From the NCBI RefSeq assembly GCF_026712205.1, contig NZ_JAPPUW010000003.1, positions 186,001-250,000 on the forward strand: a stretch of DNA of 64,000 nt, given 5' to 3'. The translations under genes were made by a program, and so were the position numbers. The stretch is from Pelomonas aquatica (GTDB taxonomy: Bacteria > Pseudomonadota > Gammaproteobacteria > Burkholderiales > Burkholderiaceae_C). This document shows, one piece after another, positions 34,356 to 42,879 of the stretch; position 1 is the first letter of the stretch; every line of letters begins with the position of its first letter. The notes beneath the pieces are model-generated. The model made no database searches. It was given only the letters and a program-made list of their open reading frames with translations, and had not been told where the DNA came from.

Positions 34356-35473
34356 GCGTGGCACGCCAGGCCGTCGAGGGCCGCATCCTGACGCCCGACG
34401 GCTGGATCACCGGCCGGCTGTGCTTCGGCGAGCGCGTGCACGACATCGAGGCCGATGCCGGCGTGCGCGCCGACCGCCTCGTGCTGCCCGGCTTTATCGA
34501 CCTGCACGTGCACGGCGCGCTGGGCGTGGACATCATGCAGGGCGGCGACGCGGCCACCACCATCGCGCGTGCCCATGCGCGGCACGGCACGACGCTGCTG
34601 CTGGGCACGACGATGACGGCTCATGCCAGCGACATCGAGCGCGCGCTGCACGGCATGAGCAGCGCCATCGCCAACAAGGCCGAGGACGGCGCCCGCGTGC
34701 TGGGCGCGCACCTCGAAGGCCCCTTCATCAGCCCGCACCGCCTCGGCGCCCAGCCGCCGCTGACCGTGCCGGCCACGCTGGCGGCCGTGCAGCGCCTGCA
34801 CGCCATCGCGCCGCTGCGCGTGCTGACGCTGGCGCCCGAGATGCCCGGCCACCTGGAACTGATCCCCGCGCTCGCCGCGCTGGGCATCCGCGTGCAGATC
34901 GGCCACAGCAACGGCAGCTATGACGACGGCGTGGCCGCGCTGCGCGCCGGCGCGGCCGGCTTCACCCATCTGTTCAACGGCATGACCGGGCTGCACCACC
35001 GCGACCCGGGCATCGTGGGCGCGGCGCTGGCCCATGCCGAGTACGCCGAGCTGATCCCCGACCTGCAGCACGTGGCGCCGGGCACGATGCAGGCGGCGAT
35101 GCGCGCGATCCCGCGCCTGTATGCCATCACCGACGCGACGGCCGCCACCGGCATGCCCGACGGCGAATACGCCCTCGGCCCGCAACGCGTCTACAAATGC
35201 GCCGGCTGCGTGCGCCTGGGCGGCAGCAAGGGCTCCCTGGCCGGCAGCGCGCTGACGATGGACCAGGCGCTGCGCAACCTCGTCGAACTGGGCCAGGACC
35301 TGGCCCTCGCGTCGCAGCGCTGCGCCCTGTTCCCGGCCGACTACCTCGGCCTGGCCGACCGCGGGCTCCTCGCGCCCGGCGCCTGGGCCGACATGGTCGT
35401 GCTGGACGAGGCGCTGCAACCGCGCCAGGTCTTCAGCGAAGGCCACGCCATCTCCCCCGACAACAAGCTCTGA
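34352..35473 (+). CDS. agaA: N-acetylgalactosamine-6-phosphate deacetylase (NagA/AgaA family)
   Basis: A 373-residue amidohydrolase with the complete NagA-type site: H-x-H (His52, His54 in DLHVHG), Glu122 in LEGPFIS, His185 in GHSNG, His206 in THLFNGM and the catalytic Asp261 in ITDATAA. It removes acetate from the 6-phosphate of the amino sugar, giving the substrate of AgaS. Next to agaS, agaK and agaZ it is best read as the GalNAc version; NagA proteins can act on GlcNAc-6-phosphate too, so the enzyme could be shared. Coupled by ATGA to the regulator gene and followed after 14 bases by the transporter gene. Confidence 0.92.
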   Translation: MSVARQAVEGRILTPDGWITGRLCFGERVHDIEADAGVRADRLVLPGFIDLHVHGALGVDIMQGGDAATTIARAHARHGTTLLLGTTMTAHASDIERALHGMSSAIANKAEDGARVLGAHLEGPFISPHRLGAQPPLTVPATLAAVQRLHAIAPLRVLTLAPEMPGHLELIPALAALGIRVQIGHSNGSYDDGVAALRAGAAGFTHLFNGMTGLHHRDPGIVGAALAHAEYAELIPDLQHVAPGTMQAAMRAIPRLYAITDATAATGMPDGEYALGPQRVYKCAGCVRLGGSKGSLAGSALTMDQALRNLVELGQDLALASQRCALFPADYLGLADRGLLAPGAWADMVVLDEALQPRQVFSEGHAISPDNKL

Positions 35474-35487
35474 CACAAGGACCGCCG

Positions 35488-37269
35488 ATGACTGCTCCAA
35501 CCGCCGGCATGCTGCAAGGGCCGCGCTATATGCGCTTCCTGCTCTTCATCGCCGGCATGGGCGGGCTGCTGTATGGCATCGACATCGGCATCATCGCCGG
35601 CGCCCTGCCCTATCTGGAATCCACGGCCGTCGCGGCCTGGCGGCTCAGCGCCCAGCAGCTCAGCTTCATCGTCGCGGCCGTGCTGCTGGGCAGCGTTCTG
35701 TCGTCGCTGTTCGCCGGTGCGCTGGCCGACGCCATCGGCCGCAAGCCCGCCATGCTGCTGGCCGGCGCGCTGTTCACGCTGAGCATTCCCGTCATCGCGC
35801 TGGCCGACGGCTATGTGCCGCTGCTGATGGGCCGGCTGCTGCAGGGCGTCAGCGGCGGGCTGATCGGCGTCGTCGTGCCGCTCTACCTGGCCGAATGCCT
35901 GAGTGCCGAGAGGCGCGGGCGCGGCACCGCGATGTTCCAGCTGCTGCTGACCATCGGCCTCGTCGTCGCCGCGCTGATCGGCCTCGTGCAGGCGCGCGGC
36001 GTCGAGGCCGCCAGCGCCGCGGCCCAGGCGGCCGGCGGCGACGTGCAGCAGGCCCTGTTCGCCGCGCGCGACCACGCCTGGCGCAGCATCTTCTGGATGA
36101 GCCTGGCGCCCGGCCTCGTGTTCACACTGGGCGGGCTGCTGCTGTCGGAATCGCCGCGCTGGCTGCTGCGCCGCGGCCGCGCCGAGGCCGCGCTGGCCAC
36201 GCTGCGGCGCAGCCTGCCCGAGGCCCAGGCACGCGAAACGCTGGCCGCCATGGCGGCCAGCGGCGGTGCCACGGCCGCTGCCACCGCCGCCGAGCCGCTG
36301 CTGAGCCGCCGCTATGTGCTGCCCTTCCTGCTCGCCTGCCTCGTGCTGGCCTGCACCCAGGCCACCGGCATCAACTCGGTGCTGGCCTATGCGGTGACCA
36401 TCCTGAACGCCGCCGGCCTGCCGGGCTCGATGGCCAACTGGGCCGACGTGGCCATCAAGCTGCTGAACGCGGCCGTCACCGTGCTGGCCGTCAGCCTGGT
36501 GGACCGCAAGGGCCGCAAATTCCTGCTGATGCTGGGCAGCGGCGGCATCGCGCTGTCGCTGCTGGGCGCCGCGCTGCTGTTCCAGTCCGCCGAGGACGAG
36601 CTACGCGACGTTGGGCCGGCGCTGGCCGCGCGCCAGCAGGGCGACACGCTGACGCTGCAGCTGGATGCCGCGCAATGGCGCGCCCTCGGCGCCGACCCGG
36701 CCGCCGGCCCGCAGATGCTGACCGTGGCCTGGTCCTATGGCGAGTTCAGCAATGTGCAGACGCTGCGCAGCGACGCGGGTCCGACAAGCCTGAACATCCG
36801 CCGCGCCAACACCGTGCAGCCCGACAACGTCATCGGCGCGCTGTTCCGCCGCCTGCACCTCAACCCCTTCGCCGACCCGGGCGCCTCGGCCCAGGCGCCG
36901 CTGCGCATCGCCTCCGCCCGGCTCGGCCCGGTGCCCAGCGCCGCGCACGGCGGCTGGACGGCGGCGTGCATCCTGGCCTTCGTCGCCTTCTTCGCCGTGG
37001 GCCCCGGCGTCTGCGTGTGGCTGGCGCTGTCCGAGCTGATGCCCACGCGCATCCGCTCCAACGGCATGAGCATCGCGCTGCTCGTCAACCAGTTCGTGTC
37101 CACGTCCATCGCCGCCGTCTTCCTGCCCACCGTAGGCCAGCACGGCTACGCAGCGATGTTCTTCTTCTGGGCCGGCTGCACGCTGGTCTTCTTCCTCGTC
37201 GCGGCCCGGCTGCTGCCCGAGACCAAGGGGCGCACGCTGGAGGAGATCGAGGGGTTCTTCGTGCGCTAG
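35488..37269 (+). CDS. MFS sugar porter with a large inserted loop
   Basis: A 593-residue inner-membrane transporter of the sugar porter family, recognised by the D-x-x-GRKP loop (about 84-90), ESPRWLLRRGR, QATGINSVLAYAV, a D-RKGRK loop and the C-terminal PETKGRTLEEIE. Twelve membrane segments are expected. Sugar porters are usually 450-500 residues; here about 120 residues are inserted between the segments near 365 and 490 (from EDELRDVGPALAA to ARLGPVPSAAHGG), predicted to form a soluble domain. Start set by AAGGA and ATG at 35488. Last gene of the aga operon, so the likely cargo is GalNAc taken from the periplasm in unphosphorylated form. Its TAG stop shares the palindrome CTAG with the convergent ridA-like gene. 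Confidence 0.9.
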   Translation: MTAPTAGMLQGPRYMRFLLFIAGMGGLLYGIDIGIIAGALPYLESTAVAAWRLSAQQLSFIVAAVLLGSVLSSLFAGALADAIGRKPAMLLAGALFTLSIPVIALADGYVPLLMGRLLQGVSGGLIGVVVPLYLAECLSAERRGRGTAMFQLLLTIGLVVAALIGLVQARGVEAASAAAQAAGGDVQQALFAARDHAWRSIFWMSLAPGLVFTLGGLLLSESPRWLLRRGRAEAALATLRRSLPEAQARETLAAMAASGGATAAATAAEPLLSRRYVLPFLLACLVLACTQATGINSVLAYAVTILNAAGLPGSMANWADVAIKLLNAAVTVLAVSLVDRKGRKFLLMLGSGGIALSLLGAALLFQSAEDELRDVGPALAARQQGDTLTLQLDAAQWRALGADPAAGPQMLTVAWSYGEFSNVQTLRSDAGPTSLNIRRANTVQPDNVIGALFRRLHLNPFADPGASAQAPLRIASARLGPVPSAAHGGWTAACILAFVAFFAVGPGVCVWLALSELMPTRIRSNGMSIALLVNQFVSTSIAAVFLPTVGQHGYAAMFFFWAGCTLVFFLVAARLLPETKGRTLEEIEGFFVR

Positions 37270-37667
37270 GCCGGCACGACCGCCGTCACCTCGATCTCCA
37301 CCTTGGCACGGTCCTCCATCAGGGCCGACACCTGCACCGCGCTCATCGCGATACCGTAGTCGCGGCCCAGCACCTCGCGGTAGGCCTGGCCCACCTCGCG
37401 GCCGCGGGCGATGTATTCGCGCTTGTCGATGAGATACCAGGTCATGCGCACGATGTGCTCGGGCGCGGCGCCGGCCTCGGCCAGCACGGCGCGCACGTTC
37501 AGCAGGGCCTGGCGCACCTGGGCGATGAAGTCGTCGCTGTCGAACTCGCAGCCCTCGTTCCAGCCGATCTGGCCGGCGACGAAGACCTGGCGGCCGCTGG
37601 CCGCGACGCCGTTGGCATAGCCGCGCGGCGCGGCCCAGCCGGCGGGCTGCAGGATTTGTTTGCTCAT
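37266..37667 (-). CDS. RidA-family enamine/imine deaminase
   Basis: A 133-residue protein of the YjgF/YER057c/UK114 family (FVAGQIGW, then QALLNVRAVLAEAGAAPEHIVRMTWYLID, and EIEVTAVVPA at the end), with the Arg and C-terminal Glu positions expected for deaminase activity. It is the last gene of the 2-aminobenzoyl-CoA operon; its ATG overlaps the stop of the thioesterase gene (ATGA). The monooxygenase/reductase of this pathway makes a non-aromatic amino-oxo-cyclohexene CoA ester, an enamine, so hydrolysis of the enamine or imine by a dedicated RidA would be a sensible job here. That role is inference from position. The gene is convergent with the sugar porter and both stops lie in CTAG at 37266-37269. 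Confidence 0.88.
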   Translation of the reverse strand: MSKQILQPAGWAAPRGYANGVAASGRQVFVAGQIGWNEGCEFDSDDFIAQVRQALLNVRAVLAEAGAAPEHIVRMTWYLIDKREYIARGREVGQAYREVLGRDYGIAMSAVQVSALMEDRAKVEIEVTAVVPA

Positions 37668-38089
37668 GGGTGGGTCTCCTGGGCGCGCTGCAGCGCGGCG
37701 CGCAAGTCGGCGGGCAGGGGCATGGGTTGGTGGGTGTCCAGCGAGGTGCAGACCAGCACCTGGTCGAACTCGACGCGGATGCCGTCGTCGCCTTCGAAGG
37801 CGATGGCCAGCGCCAGCGAGCTGCGGCCCAGGCGGGCGATGCGGATGCGCTGGCGCAGGCGGTCGCCGATGCGGCTGACGCGCCTGAAGCGGGTGTCGAG
37901 CCGCGTCGTGGGCATGCCGATGCGGCGCCCGACGATCAGCTCCACGAACGACAGCCCCAGGCCCTGCGCGAACCAGTCCTCGACCAGCTCGTTCAGCATT
38001 TCGAAATAGCGCGGGTAGAACACGATGCCGGCCGGGTCGCAGTGGCCGAAGCGCACGAGCTGCTCGCGCTGGAAGACGAAGCCGGGCAT
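37664..38089 (-). CDS. Hotdog-fold acyl-CoA thioesterase (4-hydroxybenzoyl-CoA thioesterase type)
   Basis: A 141-residue hotdog protein. RFGHCDPAGIVFYPRYFEMLNELVEDWF (about 13-40) contains the catalytic Asp18 typical of 4-hydroxybenzoyl-CoA thioesterases, followed by the helix and beta-sheet pattern TRFRRVSRIGDRLRQRI and VLVCTSLDTHQPMPLP. It may release CoA from dead-end aromatic or ring-reduced CoA esters and so free the CoA pool. The start codon shares one base with the CoA ligase stop (TGATG) and its own stop overlaps the RidA-like gene, which places it firmly in the operon. Confidence 0.87.
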   Translation of the reverse strand: MPGFVFQREQLVRFGHCDPAGIVFYPRYFEMLNELVEDWFAQGLGLSFVELIVGRRIGMPTTRLDTRFRRVSRIGDRLRQRIRIARLGRSSLALAIAFEGDDGIRVEFDQVLVCTSLDTHQPMPLPADLRAALQRAQETHP

Positions 38090-39690
38090 CAGGTTTCGCG
38101 CAGCTTGAAGCGCTGCAGCTTGCCGGTCTCGGTGCGCGGCAGGCTGCTGCGGAACTCGATGGCGCGGGGGTACTTGTAGGGCGCGATGCTGGCCTTCACA
38201 TGCTCCTGCAGGGCCTTCGCATCGCCGGCATGGCCCTCGCGCAGCACGACGAAGGCCTTGACGAGCTGGCCGCGCTCCGCGTCCGGCACGCCGATGACGG
38301 CACATTCGGCCACGGCCGGATGGCTCAGCAGCGCGGCCTCGACCTCGGGGCCGGCGATGTTGTAGCCGCCCGAGATGATCATGTCGTCGGTGCGCGCCTG
38401 GTAGACGTAGTAGCCGTCGGCGTCGACGAGGTAGGCGTCGCCGGTCAGGTTCCAGCCGTCGTGCACGTATTGGCGCTGGCGCCCGTCGGCAAGGTAGCGG
38501 CAGCCCGTGGGGCCCTTGACGGCCAGGTGGCCGATCTGGCCGGGCGGCAGCGCGCGGCCGGCGTCGTCGAGGATGCAGGCCCGGTAGCCGGGCACGGGCT
38601 TGCCGGTCGCGCCGGGCCTGGCCGTGGCCTCGGTGTGCGAGATGAAGATGTGCAGCAGCTCGGTCGCACCGATGCCGTCGAGCAGCTCGATGCCCGTCTT
38701 CTCCTTCCACAGCGCACGCGTGGCCGCAGGCAGGGCCTCGCCGGCGCTGACGCATTTGCGCAGCGACGCGATGTCGTGCTGCGCGACCAGCGGCGCCATC
38801 GCGCGGTAGGAGGTGGGCGCCGTGAAGCAGACCGTCGCGCGGTGCTCGACGATGGCCTTGAGCAGCAGCTCCGGCGCGGCCTTTTCCAGCAGCACCGTGG
38901 AGGCGCCGACGCTCATCGGGAACAGCAGCAGGCCGCCCAGCCCGAAGGTGAAGGCCAGCGGCGGGCTGCCGATGAAGACGTCGCTGGCCTCGGCGCGCAG
39001 GGAATGAGGCGGCCAGCAGCGGCAGATGGCGATGATGTCCCGGTGGAAGTGCATCGTGCCCTTGGGCTGGCCCGTCGTGCCGGACGTGAAGGCGATCAGC
39101 GCGCAGTCGTCGCTGGCCGTGTCGACATTCGTGAAGCTGGCCGGATGCCGCGCCGCCCGGGCCTCCAGGCCATCGGGCTCGCCGCTGCGGAACAGGCAGA
39201 TGCCGCGCAGCACGGGGTTCTGCTGCTGGGCCGCCGCGAGTTCATCGGCCAGCGCCGCATCGCACAGCGCATGGCTGACCTCGGCCTTGGCGATGACCTT
39301 GCCCAGCTCGACGGCGCGCAGCAGCGGCATCGTCGCCACCGCGATCGCGCCGGCCTTGATGACGGCGAACCAGCAGGCCGCCAGCTGTGGCGTGTTGGCG
39401 CCGCGCAGCAGCACGCGGTTGCCCGGCACGACGCCCAGTTCGTTGACCAGCACGTTGGCGATGCGGTTCGCCTCGGCCTGCAGGTCGGCATAGCTCCACT
39501 TCACGCCGGCGCCCTGTACGCAGGGCCGGTCGCCCTGGCCCTGCGCGACCCAGCGGTCCAGCAGCTCCGTGGCCGCATTCAGCCGGGGGCCGAACTGCAG
39601 CGCCGGCAGCTCGAAGACCAGCTCCGGCCACTGGTCCTGCGGCGGGAGATGGTCTCTTGCGAAGGTATCCAGATGAGCCGATGGATGCAT
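38089..39690 (-). CDS. 2-aminobenzoate-CoA ligase (benzoate-CoA ligase family)
   Basis: A 533-residue adenylate-forming enzyme: phosphate-binding loop IAFTSGTTGQPKGTMH (about 201-216), GIGATELLHIFIS, the core Asp in LTGDAYLVDADGYYVYQ, hinge and DMIISGGYNIAGPEVE, and the C-terminal Lys in PRTETGKLQRFKLRE. The family is that of benzoate and 2-aminobenzoate CoA ligases. It would activate anthranilate with ATP and CoA, the first step of the pathway catalysed by the other enzymes in this operon. Benzoate or salicylate are possible alternative substrates, but the linked bifunctional monooxygenase/reductase favours 2-aminobenzoate. Confidence 0.9.
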   Translation of the reverse strand: MHPSAHLDTFARDHLPPQDQWPELVFELPALQFGPRLNAATELLDRWVAQGQGDRPCVQGAGVKWSYADLQAEANRIANVLVNELGVVPGNRVLLRGANTPQLAACWFAVIKAGAIAVATMPLLRAVELGKVIAKAEVSHALCDAALADELAAAQQQNPVLRGICLFRSGEPDGLEARAARHPASFTNVDTASDDCALIAFTSGTTGQPKGTMHFHRDIIAICRCWPPHSLRAEASDVFIGSPPLAFTFGLGGLLLFPMSVGASTVLLEKAAPELLLKAIVEHRATVCFTAPTSYRAMAPLVAQHDIASLRKCVSAGEALPAATRALWKEKTGIELLDGIGATELLHIFISHTEATARPGATGKPVPGYRACILDDAGRALPPGQIGHLAVKGPTGCRYLADGRQRQYVHDGWNLTGDAYLVDADGYYVYQARTDDMIISGGYNIAGPEVEAALLSHPAVAECAVIGVPDAERGQLVKAFVVLREGHAGDAKALQEHVKASIAPYKYPRAIEFRSSLPRTETGKLQRFKLRET

Positions 39691-39694
39691 GGTG

Positions 39695-40831
39695 TCAGGC
39701 CCTCAACAGTTCGCGACCGATGATCAGTTGCTGCACTTCGCTGGCGCCCTCGTAGATGCGCAGCGCACGGATTTCCCGGTAGAGGGATTCGACGATCTCG
39801 CCGCGGCGCACGCCGCGGCCGCCAAAGAGCTGCACGGCCGCGTCGATGACCTGCTGGGCACCCTCGGTCGCCCTCAGCTTGGCCATCGCGGCCTCCTTCG
39901 TGATCTTGCGGCCCTGGTCGCGCAGCCAGGCGGCGCGGTAGACCAGCAGGGCCGACGCGTCCACCGTGCAGGCCATGTCGGCCAGCTTGGCCTGCGTGAG
40001 CGGCAGGTCGGCCAGGCGTGCACCGAACATCGGCCGCGCCTTGGCCTGGGCCAGGCCTTCCTGCAGGGCCCGGCGGCCGAAGCCCAGGGCCGCCGCGGCC
40101 ACCGAAGTGCGGAAGACGTCCAGCGTGCGCATCGCGACCTTGAAGCCTTCACCCGGCGCGCCCAGCATCTGCGACCTGGGCACGCGGCAGTTCGTGAAGC
40201 GCAGCCGCGCCAGCGGATGCGGCGCGATGACATCGATGCGCTCGGCAATGTCGAAGCCGGCCAAGCCCGCATCGACGATGAAGGCCGAGATGCCCCGCGC
40301 GCCGGCCGCCTCGCCCGTGCGGGCGAACAGCACATAGAAGTCCGCGATGCCGCCGTTGGAGATCCAGGTCTTCTCGCCGTTCAGCAGATAGGCATCGCCG
40401 TCCTCGGTGGCACTGCACTGCATGGCCGCCACGTCGGAGCCGGCCTCGGGCTCGGACAGCGCGAACGCCGCCAGCGCTTCACCACGAGCAACGCGCGGCA
40501 GATAGCTTTCACGCTGAGCCGGCGTGCCCTGCAGCGAGATCGCGCCCGAACCCAGGCCCTGCATCGCGAACGCGAAATCGGCCAGGCCGTCGTGCCTCGC
40601 CAGCGTCTCGCGGATCAGGCAGATGGCACGCGTGTCGATGGCCTGGCCTTCACCCGCCACCGCGTGGTTCAGCCAGCCGGCCGCGCCGAGCTGGGCCACC
40701 AGCGCACGGCACTGCGCATCGACATCGTCCTCGTGGTCCACGTGCTGCAGATGCTCGCCGCACCAGGCGTCCAGCGCGGTCGCCAGCTCGCGGTGCTTGG
40801 CGTCGAAGAAGGGCCAGTCGAGGTGATCCAT
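39695..40831 (-). CDS. Acyl-CoA dehydrogenase
   Basis: A 378-residue flavoprotein of the acyl-CoA dehydrogenase family ([56 protein letters not shown]; and the C-terminal [19 protein letters not shown], whose Glu aligns with the catalytic base of medium-chain enzymes). The ATG at 40831 is chosen because it gives the family N-terminus and lies one base after the stop of the enoyl-CoA hydratase gene. In this operon it probably oxidises a ring-reduced cyclohexane or cyclohexene carboxyl-CoA, or a ring-opened dicarboxylyl-CoA, made from 2-aminobenzoyl-CoA. Confidence 0.92.
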   Translation of the reverse strand: MDHLDWPFFDAKHRELATALDAWCGEHLQHVDHEDDVDAQCRALVAQLGAAGWLNHAVAGEGQAIDTRAICLIRETLARHDGLADFAFAMQGLGSGAISLQGTPAQRESYLPRVARGEALAAFALSEPEAGSDVAAMQCSATEDGDAYLLNGEKTWISNGGIADFYVLFARTGEAAGARGISAFIVDAGLAGFDIAERIDVIAPHPLARLRFTNCRVPRSQMLGAPGEGFKVAMRTLDVFRTSVAAAALGFGRRALQEGLAQAKARPMFGARLADLPLTQAKLADMACTVDASALLVYRAAWLRDQGRKITKEAAMAKLRATEGAQQVIDAAVQLFGGRGVRRGEIVESLYREIRALRIYEGASEVQQLIIGRELLRA

Positions 40832-40832
40832 G

Positions 40833-41672
40833 TCAGTTCCCTTCGAAGGCCGGCTTCTGCCTGGCCGCAAAGGCCTCGTAGGCGCGGTGGAAGTCCTGGG
40901 TCATCATGCAGATGGCCTGGGCCTGAGCCTCGGACTCGATGGCCTCGTCCACGCCCATGGCCCACTCCTGGTGCAGCATGCGCTTGGTCATCGCATGCGC
41001 AAAGCTCGGGCCCGCGGCAATCTCGCGGCCCCAAGCCAGCGCCTCGGCCAGCAGTTGCTCCGGCTCGGCGATGCGGTTCAGGAAGCCCCAGGCCAGCGCC
41101 TCGTCGCCGCCCAGGCTGCGGCCGCTATAGAGCAGGTCCGACGCGCGGCCCTGGCCGACGATGCGGGGCAGCATCGCGCAGGCGCCCATGTCGCAGCCGG
41201 CCAGGCCGACGCGGGTGAACAAAAAGGCCGTCTTGCTGCGGGCCGTGCCCACGCGCAAGTCGGACGCCATGGCCATGATGGCGCCCGCGCCGGCGCAGAC
41301 ACCGTCGATGGCCGCGACGACGGGCTGCGGGCAGGCGCGCATGGCCTTGACGAGGTCGCCCGTCATGCGCGTGAAGGCCAGCAGGTCGGGCATGCTCATG
41401 CCGGTCAGCGGGCCGATGATCTCGTGCACGTCGCCACCGGAACAGAAGTTGCCGCCGGCCCCCTGGACGACGATGGCCTTGACCTCGTCGACATAGGCCA
41501 GCGCGCGGAACAGGTCGCGCAGCTCGGCATAGGACTCGAAGGTCAGCGGGTTCTTGCGCTCGGGCCGGTTCAGCGTGATGAGGCCGACCGCCCCCTGCTG
41601 CTGCCAGAGGAAGTGCTGGGGCGCGTAGCCGGCGAGGCTCTTGCGGTTGCCGGATGCCAGGTGCGGAGTCAT
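40833..41672 (-). CDS. Enoyl-CoA hydratase/isomerase family protein
   Basis: A 279-residue crotonase-fold protein: [26 protein letters not shown], oxyanion-hole segments [14 protein letters not shown] (about 73-86) and [23 protein letters not shown], then [24 protein letters not shown]. It should add water to, or isomerise, an unsaturated CoA ester in the beta-oxidation-like part of the 2-aminobenzoyl-CoA route. Its ATG overlaps the stop of the marR-like gene (ATGA). Ring-opening hydrolases of the crotonase family are an alternative; the exact reaction is not readable from sequence. Confidence 0.9.
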   Translation of the reverse strand: MTPHLASGNRKSLAGYAPQHFLWQQQGAVGLITLNRPERKNPLTFESYAELRDLFRALAYVDEVKAIVVQGAGGNFCSGGDVHEIIGPLTGMSMPDLLAFTRMTGDLVKAMRACPQPVVAAIDGVCAGAGAIMAMASDLRVGTARSKTAFLFTRVGLAGCDMGACAMLPRIVGQGRASDLLYSGRSLGGDEALAWGFLNRIAEPEQLLAEALAWGREIAAGPSFAHAMTKRMLHQEWAMGVDEAIESEAQAQAICMMTQDFHRAYEAFAARQKPAFEGN

Positions 41673-42145
41673 GTGTTGTCCTTCAGATGCATCTTCAGTT
41701 GCGCGAGCAGCTCATGGACCTGGGTCTTCTGCGCCGGCGTCCAGCCGGCGAACAGCTCGACGATCCAGCCCTCGTGCGTGGCGGCCATGCGCTTGAACTG
41801 GCGGCGGCCCGCGGGCGTCAGCCGAACGATGAAGCTGCGCCTGTCCTCGGGCCGCGTTTCGCGCAGCACCAGGCCTTCGGCTTCGAGCTGGTCGGTGATG
41901 CCGGTCACGTTGCCGCCGGTCACCATCAGCCGCTCGGACAGCTCGCGCATCGTCAGCCCGTCGGGGTGGCGCTCCAGCTGGGCGAGCAGGTCGAAGCGGG
42001 GCAGCGTCGTGCCGAACTCCTGGCGCAGGCGCTGGCGGATCTGGTCCTCCACGCGCGTCGTGCAGGACAGCAGGCGCAGCCAGAGCCGCAGCGCCTGGTG
42101 ATCGTCGGCGGAGGCGCGGGTTTCGAGATCGAAGTCGGCCGACAT
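41669..42145 (-). CDS. MarR-family regulator of the anthranilate operon
   Basis: A 158-residue winged-helix protein with the MarR pattern: [66 protein letters not shown] (about 53-118). It is encoded inside the operon it probably controls, coupled by TGATG to the SDR gene and by ATGA to the hydratase gene. Regulators of this type often respond to the CoA ester of the aromatic substrate. A matching imperfect palindrome (45246-45259) lies exactly between the -35 and -10 boxes of the operon promoter. Confidence 0.9.
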   Translation of the reverse strand: MSADFDLETRASADDHQALRLWLRLLSCTTRVEDQIRQRLRQEFGTTLPRFDLLAQLERHPDGLTMRELSERLMVTGGNVTGITDQLEAEGLVLRETRPEDRRSFIVRLTPAGRRQFKRMAATHEGWIVELFAGWTPAQKTQVHELLAQLKMHLKDNT

Positions 42146-42879
42146 CACATCGTCTCCCCGCCATCCACGGCAATGGCCTGGCCGTTGACGCCGCCGCTGC
42201 GCACCAGCCACGCCACCGTGTCGGCCACTTCCTCGGGCTGGATCAGCCGGCCCTGCGGGTTGGCCTTGGCCAGTTCCGCCCTCGCCTGGCTCGCCGTGCG
42301 GCCGGTCTTGGCGACGATGTTGGCGATGGCGCCCGCGACGATGTCGGTCTCGGTGTAGCCGGGGCAGACCGCGTTGACCGTCACGCCCTTGGCCGCCACC
42401 TCCAGCGCCAGCGCACGCGTCAGGCCCAGCACGCCATGCTTGGCCGCGCAGTAGGCCGCCACATAGGCATAGCCCTTCAGCGCGGCCGTGCTGGCGACGT
42501 TGACGATGCGGCCGTCCCGGCGCGCCAGCATGCCGGGCAGCACGGCGCGGCTGCACAGGAAGCTGCCGGTGAGGTTCACGTTCAGCAGGCGCTGCCAGAC
42601 CTCCAGCGAGGTCTTGGCTAAGGGCGCCGTCTCCACCTGGCCGGCGTTGTTGACGAGAACGTCCACATCACCCACGGCAGCAAAGGCGGCGGCGACGCTG
42701 GCTTCGTCGCCCACGTCGCAGGCCTGCACGGCCACGTCGCCCAGCGCCGCCTGCGTGCTGCGCAGCCGCTCCAGGCTGCGCCCCATCAGCGTGACGCGCA
42801 GGCCATCGGCCAGCAGGCGCTTGGCCACCGCCGCGCCGATGCCGCTGCCGCCGCCGGTGACCACTGCATGTTTCTTCAT
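42145..42879 (-). CDS. Short-chain dehydrogenase/reductase (3-hydroxyacyl-CoA dehydrogenase type)
   Basis: A 244-residue SDR: cofactor loop TGGGSGIG (8-15), NNAG (77-80), and catalytic Ser130, Tyr143 and Lys147 (YCAAK), with a C-terminal [13 protein letters not shown]. It probably oxidises or reduces a hydroxy/oxo CoA ester in the beta-oxidation-like lower part of the pathway. The ATG overlaps the stop of the bifunctional monooxygenase gene (ATGA). Confidence 0.9.
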   Translation of the reverse strand: MKKHAVVTGGGSGIGAAVAKRLLADGLRVTLMGRSLERLRSTQAALGDVAVQACDVGDEASVAAAFAAVGDVDVLVNNAGQVETAPLAKTSLEVWQRLLNVNLTGSFLCSRAVLPGMLARRDGRIVNVASTAALKGYAYVAAYCAAKHGVLGLTRALALEVAAKGVTVNAVCPGYTETDIVAGAIANIVAKTGRTASQARAELAKANPQGRLIQPEEVADTVAWLVRSGGVNGQAIAVDGGETM

